Notes under the pieces: generated by a model
The model's database searches: none
Told to the model about the DNA's origin: nothing
What the model saw: only the letters and a program-made list of their open reading frames with translations
Program-made: the position numbers and the translations under genes
In this document: piece by piece, positions 52,701 to 59,820 of the stretch
How the letters are laid out: each line of letters opens with the position of its first letter
How positions within the stretch are numbered: the stretch's first letter is position 1
Assembly (NCBI GenBank): GCA_035063765.1
Contig: JAPSFT010000005.1
Location: forward strand, 62,001 to 126,000
DNA length: 64,000 nt
Source: Deltaproteobacteria bacterium
Lineage (GTDB): Bacteria; Myxococcota_A; UBA9160; PR03
Direction: 5' to 3'

Positions 52701-55700
52701 CCGCGAGTTCCTCGGCGGGCGCGTCGAAGAGGCATTCCTGCTCCCGGCTCCGCTCGAGGCCACGGGCGGCTTCGCGGCGGCGCTCACCGACCCGCCCGTT
52801 CCCCGTTTGCATCACTACGCGCTGCTCGAAGGCTCGGGTGCCAGCGGCAGCGAGGTGAAGCTCGCGATCGAGTCGCTCGAGCGGGACGGCACGCTGCTGT
52901 CGGCGAAGGGCGAGAGCTTCGGCGCGATCTTCCTGTCCGACAACGCCGCCTCGATCCGGCTGGAGGCGCCGATTCATCCGGCCGTGACCTCGCTGCGCGC
53001 GAAGCGGCTCTCCGACGACCCGCTGAGCCCGCTCTACGACCTGTTCCTGAGCGATCCCTTCGTGATCGTCCGCGAGCCGCTGACGGCGGCGCAGCGCCAG
53101 AGCCTCGAGGGCGGGAGCCTTCCGCGCGCGGTGGTGCACGCCGGCGAGCAGATGCGCGTCAGCATCGACTTCAGCCCGAGCGTCGACGGCGTCGACGCGC
53201 TCGAGGGCAAGATCGAAAGCTCGTCCTACGAGCCCGGGCTGTCGCGCACCTACACATCCCTGTGCAGTGAGTACGTCGACTCGCCCAACCCGACCTTCGA
53301 GTCGGGCGCGCCGCGTCTCGCCGGCATGACGCTGCCGACCGGGGAGTACCGGCACGAGGCGACCGACCTCGCAGTGAAGGGGCGCTCGGCGGACCTCGTG
53401 ATGAGCCGCGTCTACGCGAGCCGCTCGGCGGCGGCCGGCGTGCTCGGGCCCGGCTTCGACTTCAATTGGAACGCGCGCATCTGCGAGCTACCGATCGGCG
53501 CGCTGCCTTCCGGATACCGGCTCCCGCTGACCTTCTACGGCGACGCCGGCTTCGACCGCATCGCGCAGCCCGGAGACGCCTTGCTCTCGGACGGCGCGGG
53601 CAACGTCCATCTCTATCGCCGCATCGACGAGGCGCACGGGAATCTGGCGAAGAAGCCGCTCTTCGAGACCGACCCGGCGATCGCGGCGTTCGGCTGGTCG
53701 TCGAAGATCGCCTCCTTCTACGAGTCGCCGCGCGACCGCTTCGACGCGCTCTACCGCATGAGCGATGGAAGCTTCGTGCACGTGGCGAGCAACGGCGCGC
53801 GCACCGTCTACGACGCCGACGGCCGCCTCACCGAAATCGTCCCCGCCTTCGTCGACAGCCGCATGCGTGTGTTCCGGCGCGCCGACGGCCGCCTCGACCG
53901 CGTGGAGGGCGATCGCGGCATCGCGCTCGAGTTCGGCTGGCGGCTGCCGACCACGAGCCCGAGCTTCGACACTACGATCGATCTCCCGTACTCGAGCGCC
54001 GCGGATCTCGGGCGGCTCGGCCGCGTGAAGGCCGGCGCGCGCAACGTCGAGTACCGCTACGACGACCACGGCCGCCTCGAGAGCGTCGTCCAGACCCACG
54101 GCCGGGACATGCGCTACGGCTGGAAGCCGGGCGATCCGCTGCGGCTCGCGAGCCACGGCCATGGCAGCGCGGGCGACGAGGAGCCGCGCGCCGCCATCAC
54201 GTACGACGGGGCGCTGGTCGACAAGGTCGACGTCCGCGGGACCGGGATCGACGTCGGCGGCGCGTATCTGACCGCCGAGGCGATGTTCGCGGCGAACGGC
54301 GGCACGGCCACCGCCGTGGTCGGCTCCGCGCCCGAACAGCAGTACGCCTTCGACCGCTTCGGCGGCGCGACGGACGTGGGCGGCGAGACCAGCACGGTCG
54401 ACGACGGCGGCCGCGTCAGGCAACTCGGCAGCGGTGGCGAGACGGTGACGCTCGAGTACGACGACGTTAACACCGCATGGCGCTTGCGCGGCAACCTGCT
54501 GCGCTCGACCGTCGGGAGCTTCGTGACCGAGCTGGTCTACGACGGCACGGCGTGGAATCGCCTCGTGCGGGTGACGACTCCCGAAGGGGTCACGACGACG
54601 TGGAGCTACGCGCCCGCGAGCATGCTCGACGTCACCGGCAGCAGCGGCCTGGAGATCGTCGCGACGACCGGGCCGGTCACGAACCGCTCGCACTTCAACC
54701 GCTGGGGTCAGTTCCAGGCGTCGAGCCTCGAGGAGAGCGGCGCCACGCCGCTGACGCGCGGCGTCCGGCTGGGCGGCTCCAACGATCTGCCCGAGACCGC
54801 GTCCTGGGGCGGCAGCTATCCGAGCGGAGCCGGCGGCCTCGTCGAGGTCAACATCGCCAGCGATTCCAACGGCGTGCCGTCGAGCTTCGACTCGGGCGGG
54901 AGGAATTTCGCGGTCCAGCGCGACGCGGACGGCGTGGCGACCGGCTTCGGCGACGCCGACCTCACGGTCAGCACGACCACGGACGACGGCCGGCCGGCCG
55001 GCATGACGGTGAGCACGGCGAGCGGAGCCGTCTCGCAGTCGCTCTCGTACGGGGCCGATCCCTTCGCCGTCGAGAGCATGCGGGACGAAGCGACGGGCCT
55101 CGCCGACGTGAGCACGAGCTTCGGCTACGACGGCTACGGCCGCGTGACTTCGCTTTCCTCGAACGGCGAGACGACGAGCTTCGGCTACACCGGCGCCGCG
55201 CTCACCAGCCGCAGCGGCCCCGGCATCGAGCAGTCGATCACGTTCCAGAACGGCGCTCCGACCGCGATCGAGGACCAGGGAATCGGAGCGGCGCTCGGCT
55301 ACGACGGCGAAGGGCGGCTCACTTCGCTCACCACCGATCTCGGGGCCTCGACCTTCCGTTACGGCAACGGCCGCCAGGTGGTCGGGAAGACCGTCACGGA
55401 CGCCAGCTTCGGAACGCTCGTCGACGAGACCTACGGCTACGACGCAGCCGGCCGACTCGAAAGCGTGACGGGCGCGCTCGCGCAGGCGTTCTCCTACTTC
55501 CCGGACGGAATGGTTCGGCGCGTCCAGGTGAATGGGCAGACCGTGAAGCAGCTGACCCGCGACGTCGCCGGCCGCGTGACGCGCATCGAGCTGCCGGCGC
55601 TCGGCATCACGACCGAGCGGACGGGCTTCGACGGCACGACGGGACGCACGCTCGGCGAGACGGTCACCTTCCCGAGCGGGCGCTCGCTCACGAAGACGTT

Positions 55701-58700
55701 CGACTACGCGAACGGCGCCCTGGCCTCGATCGCGCTGCCGAGCGGCGCGACGACGAGCTTCGGCCGCGACGACTTCGGCAACGGCACCGCGACCACGGAT
55801 CCGGACGGGGTCACGACGCGTGCCACCTACGCGGCCGACGGCAGCGTGCTGTCGGTCACCTTCGGCGACGGCACCGGCGCCGACTACCGCTACGACGGCA
55901 ATCGCCACCTCGTCGGGATCGGCGCGATGGACTTCACGCTCGACGCCGAGAAGCTGGTGTCGGTCGTCACTTGGCCCGACGGCACCGATACGAAGTTCCG
56001 GCGCACGCAGAACCCGCTGCTGGTGGACGAGATCGAGTACGGCGGCGCGACGCAGTTCCTGACGCGCGTCGCCGGCCAGACGCGCATCCTCGATGTGCCC
56101 AACACCGGCGACCGCATCGAGATGCAGCGCGACGCGCTCGGCGCCGTGCGCAAGGTGACGCGCGGGCAGCACGTGATCGACGTGGGCCTCGACGGCCGCG
56201 GCCGCGCCGTTTCGGAGTCCACGGCCCTCGGCACGTGGGCGGTCACGATCGACGATCTCGGCCGCACGGTCGACGAGGACTATCCATCGGGCCTCGCGCT
56301 CGACTACGCCGTCGACGGCTTCGGCCAGCCGACCCAGATCGGTGGCGTCGGGATCTCGTCGCTTGCGTTCGCTGCGCCGGGCGTCGTCGAGTCCCTCTCC
56401 TACGCCGGCGGCGTCACGTTCACGCGCACGCTCGACGCCGACCTCCGGACCACGACGATGCGCTGGGAGGCGAGCGGCGCTGCCGATCCGCCACCGGCGG
56501 CGGGCTTCGAGTACGAGCTCACGCAGGGCGGGCGCGTGCTCTCGGAGCACCGGCTGCACGACGGCCGCGTCGACGTCTACCGCCGCAACGCGCCGCCCGC
56601 CGGCATGCGCATCGTGGACTTCGAGCTCGGCGCCCTGTGCCGCGCGAGCTCCTGCGGCGACGCGACGCTCGACGCCGGCGAAGCCTGCGACGACGGCAAT
56701 CTCTTCGCCGGCGACGGCTGCCGCGCGGATTGCACCGCCGAGAGCTGCGGCGATGGCCGCCTCGACTTTGCCGAGCTGTGCGACGACGGCAACTCGCTCG
56801 GGGGCGACGGCTGCCGCGGCGACTGCACGGTCGAGCGCTGCGGCGACGGCGCGTTCGACGCCGGCGAAGCCTGCGACGACGGCAACGCGGGCGTCGGCGA
56901 CGGTTGCCGCGCCGATTGCACCGCCGAGAGCTGCGGCGACGGCGTGCTCGATCCGGTCGAGAGCTGCGACGACGGCAATGGGCTCGGCGGTGACGGCTGC
57001 GATGCGAGCTGCGGCGTGGAGATCTGCGGCAACGGGCGACTCGACACCGGCGAGGACTGCGACGACGCGAACGGCGCCTACGGCGACGGCTGCCGCCCGG
57101 ACTGTACGGCAGAGGCTTGCGGCGACGGGACGCTCGATCCCGGTGAGGGCTGCGACGACGGGAACCCGACTCCGGGCGACGGCTGCAGCCCGAGCTGTAT
57201 CTCGGACCTGTGCGGCAACGCCGCGACCGATCCCGGCGAGAGCTGCGACGACGGCAACAGCAGCGGCGGCGACGGCTGCGACCGGCGTTGCCAGGTCGAG
57301 GCCTGCGGCAACGGCTTCCTCGACACGGGCGAGGATTGCGACGACGGCAACGTCGTGAACGGCGACGGTTGCCGCAGCGACTGCAGCGTCGAGCGCTGCG
57401 GCGACCTCGTGGTGGATGCCGGCGAGTCCTGCGACGACGGCAACCCGGCCGGCGGCGACGGCTGCCGCGCGGACTGCACGGTCGAGCGCTGCGGCGACGG
57501 GCTCCTCGACGCGGGCGAGTCCTGCGACGACGGCAACGCGGCGGACGGCGACGGCTGCCGCGCCGACTGCAGCGTCGAGCGCTGCGGCGACGCCATCCCA
57601 GACGCCGGCGAAGACTGCGACGACGGCAATCTCACGACCGGCGACGGCTGCCGCGCCGACTGCAGCGCCGAGACGTGCGGCGACGGCGCCCTCGACTCGA
57701 ACGAGGTCTGCGACGACGGCAACACGAGCGGCGGCGACGCCTGCCTGCCGAACTGCACCGAGGCCGCTTGCACGAACGCCCAGCAAACCGCGCAGGCGCC
57801 AGCGGTCACGCTCGCGGGCTTCGACTTCGATGCCGAGAGCGAGCTGCTCTCGCCGCAATCGAGCAGCGGCGCCCCTGACAGCCGTGCGGTGTTCGCGGAC
57901 ATGACCGTGGTGGCGGGCCGCCTCCAGCAGGCGAGCGGCGTCACGGTGCTCTACGACGACGGCGGCTCGGTCTCGCAGGCACCGCTCTGGGTGCACCTGC
58001 CCGGCGATCCGACGCTCACGCAGGTGACCGCGAGCTTCGAGCACGACGGCTTCGGGATGCTGCGGCGGGTCACGCGCACTGACGGCTGCGAAGTGTCGTA
58101 CGTCCGCGACGGCATGGGCCGCATCGTCGAGCGGCGTGCGGCGGGACCCGCCGATCGATGCCGCGCCGGACGCCAGCACTTCGCTTGGAAGGACGGGCGC
58201 CTCATCGAGGAGTACGAGGAGGTCGGGCCGCCGCTGAGCCCTACGCGCGAGCTCACGCGGCGCTTCGTGTGGGTCGGCAGCCAGCTCGTGCTGGCGCAGG
58301 CCGCGGCGGCGCCCGGCGATCCGCTCGAGGACTTCATTCCGCTCGCCGGCATCAACGGCAGCGTGGGCGGCTACCTGGGTCGCGACGGCGCGCTGCTCGA
58401 GTCGATCAGCTACGGCCCGTACGGAACGCCGCGCGTGCAGCGCGTGGTGGACGGCACCCTGCTGCGCGGCGAGTCCGAGCGCTCCGCGATCGCGCACCGC
58501 TTGCTCTTCCACGCCGCGTTCTTCGACGAAGCGACCGGCCTCTACCAGATGGGCGAGCGCACGCTGCACCCGCAGCTCGGCCGCTTCCTCGAGCGCGACG
58601 CCGCGCTCTATCGCGACAGCCGCGCCCTGCTCACGGCGATGAACGGCGATCCGGTCGGCAATGTCGACCGCAAGGGCAGCCGGGTCGAGTCGGTCGTCAC

Positions 58701-59820
58701 GCAGGCGCAGCAATACGGCGAGATGGTGGAGTGGAGGACGGCGAAAGAGGCCGGCAAGGGGATGGTCGAAGGCTGGCAGGAGCTGCGCGAGGGGCTCGGT
58801 GAGCGCGACGACGACTGGACCAACCCGATCGGCCTCGGCAAGACGTCGCTGGAGTTCGTCGGGAAAGGGCTGGCGCTGGCCGGATCGTTCGGAAGCGAGC
58901 AGGAGCGCAAGCAGTTCCAGGCGGAGTGGATCGACAAGACCGAGGGCCTCTCGAAGAGCGTCGAGGCGATCCACAGCGTCTTCGAGGTCGAGCACGAAGC
59001 GGGGACCTTGAAGAAGCTGCTCGCGGCACAGGAGCTGGCGTCGCAGGTCGGCGTGGTGAAGTGGACGGTCGCGAAGGACGGTCTCACCGCCTTCACGGAG
59101 AGCGACGCCGGAAGCAGGCGGTCCCGGGCCGTCGGGACATCCATCGACCCGCCTGCAAAGGCGATCGAGTTCGCGTGCGACGCCGACACGCCGGACTCGC
59201 AGCGCGTGAAGCTCACCGACGCCCGGCTCGCGGCCGCCGAGGCGGTGCTCGAGCTCGCGAAATGGGCCGCCGCGGACGCGATGGAGGCCGACAAGGACGC
59301 CCCCGACATCGACATCGATCAGATGGACAAGAGCGCGATGGCGATGAACGTCGATGGCCTGTTCGGGGTGAGCGAAGCGCTGATCACCGCCGCCAAGGCG
59401 GTGCACGAGGCGCAGCAGGTCAAGGCGCTCTCCGAGGCGGGCAAGATCGCCTTCTCGGCGGGAGAGTTCGGATCGCTCTCGAGCCGCGTCTTCCCGGGCT
59501 CGGCCGCCCTCGCGCTCACCTTCGACGCGTCGTTCAAGGGGATGCAGGCCGTGCTGCTGCTCGTCTACGACGAGCGCCAGGGCAACGAGTACCGCCGCGC
59601 GCGGCGCCAGTTCTCCGAGGACGGCGTGATGACCGTCGGCAGCGGTCTCCTCTCCGCCGCGCACGACCTGACGGGCGTGCAGCTCCTGCAGGACGCGGCG
59701 TGGGCGATCCAGCGCTTCCATGACTACGACCCGGCCGGCGGCCCCGGTCCGTTCGCCGGACGCGTGCGCCAGGACCAGCAGCGCATGTACCTGCTCGAGC
59801 GGGGGCTGGATGCGAACTAG
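46771..59820 (+). CDS. Giant RHS/YD-repeat surface protein interrupted by twelve DUF4215 Cys-rich repeats
   Basis: The protein has 4,349 residues. After an export signal ending in LALAC (imperfect lipobox) come beta-rich regions; SbsA-type Ig-like domains at about 811-910 and 1439-1540 (TDPADGATGV, VPTDGAMVADLEAI); and a propeller-like stretch to about 1950. At about 2200, RSADLVMSRVYASRS resembles the DUF6531-type entry to RHS proteins. YD repeats (YDDHGRLESV and many relatives) fill 2344-3290. Twelve exact-length 31-residue DUF4215 repeats occupy 3295-3666. More YD repeats follow, then the RHS core with FDEATGLYQMGERTLHPQLGRFLERD near 3925, and a 400-residue C-terminal region of unknown fold, where RHS toxins usually sit. 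It overlaps the next gene by 11 bp. Confidence 0.92.
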   Translation: MVVVADRTRNTRGGVAPWRRWLVPCAVLVATLALACREQGRVLFQQASVDVESFELVSERVIAPTVTESTYRARCRARAGSYDDAIVFVSTEALGVELVDAVARCGPLGAGDTRDSVETIVLERDPTRPFDPNVLDWIAVAYGPHTRVAAEPAPGGAQRLRYEVEVTDSTGQQDIAVGVTSVSPSITVVDGLVTASTQRSSTSVRNTETFEVLVEAGASFDPAGLAWTLSRGMRSAFALGVTRTLDGAGQPLGAVQIEEEGPAGPALGTSESETGLATLALAAGTFHWKFSHDGHLPVWREATLAAGQVLSVPSPWLPARSSAPPAALSVLNGGEVAGDGVLVRFAPGAFAAPATGTLTPVGGQALPGLLPAGWSPLAAFWLELSAEPQAPGQAELVLGERLVPGERAFLVRFDPPTRRWIETGSPVTASDTLATVALAAPGAYAIVVADAGPTAPPIPAAGAVLEPTATPFPLPDGLTATGTVTPPVAAASEEPSLVTARSEVVVAHTGPLPSGLVLRASVDEQYLLRDGTARTTPSYETFFVAYQRPGDGDPLTLHARFPLRPQLTLGPDALDEAHVALEVLPVTAFQGGLFSPSGGRVYAPGVLISAGSDAVDRARAVELRALDPARFAGELPPGAALVAFELGIELRDGARVEAAFDQQAPNAHFVLARLVQSGARSGLEPRVRYASDGFGVLRSVEPASGSKLPGITSAGTYVLVRVDGPRALVEGVARDTRGQPAEGLAVTVAGEPWLTFSGAGGRWQLVAPVGQAEVTVTDLRNGDRGAQSVLLADATSVGNADLGTQPAGPRVVETDPADGATGVRASTPIRVAFSERVAPLAPGDLVLTDDGGSPVAATLSVNLARTEVTLLPVDPLPAGAQFTVTLADTIADPGGLPLEGPRVFQFTTRQSAPRGAGAQLVSWEPGAQTSECNDVPGFDPAETDISCVVGTQGAADPDVAVIVVNDTQGTTATVRSQLDGSFETFIAADVDDFLSAAFVNANGTRITLPLSRQNFDDGSVALFPSGGILEAESDGGPVQVIVEPDAVPTKTKFKLDVSDSLAVIQQLLAEAPPENGATLLDAARVEIDGELREAADIAFPLDPADLALPPGETPEEQSYVIAEPIEVDGVTVYRVVDEARFEDGQVRTASPPFEGLLPSSGLLVAMMFPPIATATVTVSGRVGAVSEALGRPPTSAEILGGAAGRLPIAPVAGAVVSAVPAGSELSGDRLRPGGFVALTNRAGFYAIKVDVQGTADAVGMRATSLRFPGRIARGSFPVFEAQSVGNFGVVTSDFAFLLPAGSEGGADGFAPIINPLPPSSVLPVGQDVSVPFDLRDDRTAPSMESVVFRPELSASLVPGEPLGAVSVTEGATTPLNATSARTDVNFRVERDALVAVEVRAKDAAGNERTALHRFRFGAPPPPPPPGGLQPSDPDDATPPRVSSIVPTDGAMVADLEAIVVRFSEAVAEDIETNGAVTIRSSALGSIVAGVELSADQLTARIDPGVLVADDEYTVTIGTAVRDLAGNPMASSTTVTFRTPPIAGGPLPDVAVPVATVMQGNVAYTLDRGTGQNDEGIWIHGVADPEQPVVLGRYLGLPDYPRALAIVPKWSYQQTLTAPAREDRTLLVAAGGLVGDGNAGQWIHVVDVTDPASPERVASLLAIPDFSSAIVLLRASAPRLFTLVNTGEGGVVQIIDLQSFIVGCNMSSQEFTDNPPRAGSDANGDGDFVDGGDTLPIPERSSLFGQEAAIAAPNRHAIGDFDVALGGSTLVSVMNASTDGFGSSFPARLQIHFADGLFVGDGGSADGAVEFPTEPRPFRVRIDPDLPVPDGSGGLRVVRAALVARGKRIEVWDITDPLAPARIADIGFGPALGPDARIFAIEPAGPDRWVVATDEKIFFLDRSRLTEAAASADDASPAVEDAIDLGTSGRSFAVSGSTLVAPGAKQIVQLAPRVSIVQVPGSAVTTADALRARSETAIREFLGGRVEEAFLLPAPLEATGGFAAALTDPPVPRLHHYALLEGSGASGSEVKLAIESLERDGTLLSAKGESFGAIFLSDNAASIRLEAPIHPAVTSLRAKRLSDDPLSPLYDLFLSDPFVIVREPLTAAQRQSLEGGSLPRAVVHAGEQMRVSIDFSPSVDGVDALEGKIESSSYEPGLSRTYTSLCSEYVDSPNPTFESGAPRLAGMTLPTGEYRHEATDLAVKGRSADLVMSRVYASRSAAAGVLGPGFDFNWNARICELPIGALPSGYRLPLTFYGDAGFDRIAQPGDALLSDGAGNVHLYRRIDEAHGNLAKKPLFETDPAIAAFGWSSKIASFYESPRDRFDALYRMSDGSFVHVASNGARTVYDADGRLTEIVPAFVDSRMRVFRRADGRLDRVEGDRGIALEFGWRLPTTSPSFDTTIDLPYSSAADLGRLGRVKAGARNVEYRYDDHGRLESVVQTHGRDMRYGWKPGDPLRLASHGHGSAGDEEPRAAITYDGALVDKVDVRGTGIDVGGAYLTAEAMFAANGGTATAVVGSAPEQQYAFDRFGGATDVGGETSTVDDGGRVRQLGSGGETVTLEYDDVNTAWRLRGNLLRSTVGSFVTELVYDGTAWNRLVRVTTPEGVTTTWSYAPASMLDVTGSSGLEIVATTGPVTNRSHFNRWGQFQASSLEESGATPLTRGVRLGGSNDLPETASWGGSYPSGAGGLVEVNIASDSNGVPSSFDSGGRNFAVQRDADGVATGFGDADLTVSTTTDDGRPAGMTVSTASGAVSQSLSYGADPFAVESMRDEATGLADVSTSFGYDGYGRVTSLSSNGETTSFGYTGAALTSRSGPGIEQSITFQNGAPTAIEDQGIGAALGYDGEGRLTSLTTDLGASTFRYGNGRQVVGKTVTDASFGTLVDETYGYDAAGRLESVTGALAQAFSYFPDGMVRRVQVNGQTVKQLTRDVAGRVTRIELPALGITTERTGFDGTTGRTLGETVTFPSGRSLTKTFDYANGALASIALPSGATTSFGRDDFGNGTATTDPDGVTTRATYAADGSVLSVTFGDGTGADYRYDGNRHLVGIGAMDFTLDAEKLVSVVTWPDGTDTKFRRTQNPLLVDEIEYGGATQFLTRVAGQTRILDVPNTGDRIEMQRDALGAVRKVTRGQHVIDVGLDGRGRAVSESTALGTWAVTIDDLGRTVDEDYPSGLALDYAVDGFGQPTQIGGVGISSLAFAAPGVVESLSYAGGVTFTRTLDADLRTTTMRWEASGAADPPPAAGFEYELTQGGRVLSEHRLHDGRVDVYRRNAPPAGMRIVDFELGALCRASSCGDATLDAGEACDDGNLFAGDGCRADCTAESCGDGRLDFAELCDDGNSLGGDGCRGDCTVERCGDGAFDAGEACDDGNAGVGDGCRADCTAESCGDGVLDPVESCDDGNGLGGDGCDASCGVEICGNGRLDTGEDCDDANGAYGDGCRPDCTAEACGDGTLDPGEGCDDGNPTPGDGCSPSCISDLCGNAATDPGESCDDGNSSGGDGCDRRCQVEACGNGFLDTGEDCDDGNVVNGDGCRSDCSVERCGDLVVDAGESCDDGNPAGGDGCRADCTVERCGDGLLDAGESCDDGNAADGDGCRADCSVERCGDAIPDAGEDCDDGNLTTGDGCRADCSAETCGDGALDSNEVCDDGNTSGGDACLPNCTEAACTNAQQTAQAPAVTLAGFDFDAESELLSPQSSSGAPDSRAVFADMTVVAGRLQQASGVTVLYDDGGSVSQAPLWVHLPGDPTLTQVTASFEHDGFGMLRRVTRTDGCEVSYVRDGMGRIVERRAAGPADRCRAGRQHFAWKDGRLIEEYEEVGPPLSPTRELTRRFVWVGSQLVLAQAAAAPGDPLEDFIPLAGINGSVGGYLGRDGALLESISYGPYGTPRVQRVVDGTLLRGESERSAIAHRLLFHAAFFDEATGLYQMGERTLHPQLGRFLERDAALYRDSRALLTAMNGDPVGNVDRKGSRVESVVTQAQQYGEMVEWRTAKEAGKGMVEGWQELREGLGERDDDWTNPIGLGKTSLEFVGKGLALAGSFGSEQERKQFQAEWIDKTEGLSKSVEAIHSVFEVEHEAGTLKKLLAAQELASQVGVVKWTVAKDGLTAFTESDAGSRRSRAVGTSIDPPAKAIEFACDADTPDSQRVKLTDARLAAAEAVLELAKWAAADAMEADKDAPDIDIDQMDKSAMAMNVDGLFGVSEALITAAKAVHEAQQVKALSEAGKIAFSAGEFGSLSSRVFPGSAALALTFDASFKGMQAVLLLVYDERQGNEYRRARRQFSEDGVMTVGSGLLSAAHDLTGVQLLQDAAWAIQRFHDYDPAGGPGPFAGRVRQDQQRMYLLERGLDAN
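56653..57768 (+). repeat. Twelve tandem 93-bp DUF4215 (Myxococcus-type Cys-rich) repeats
   Basis: Each unit encodes 31 residues of the form CGDG-x-D-AGE-x-CDDGN-x(4)-DGC-x-x-x-C with four cysteines at positions 1, 12, 23 and 27. Exactly 12 units fit with no indel, then the pattern stops at CTNAQQ. The conserved DDGN...GDGC core resembles a calcium-binding loop. Forty-eight cysteines imply disulphides outside the cytoplasm. The array sits between YD-repeat blocks of the RHS gene. Confidence 0.93.

Noticed and set aside
56653-57768. CRISPR array
   Set aside because: The repeats are contiguous 93-bp coding units in one frame with no spacers, and encode DUF4215 domains.
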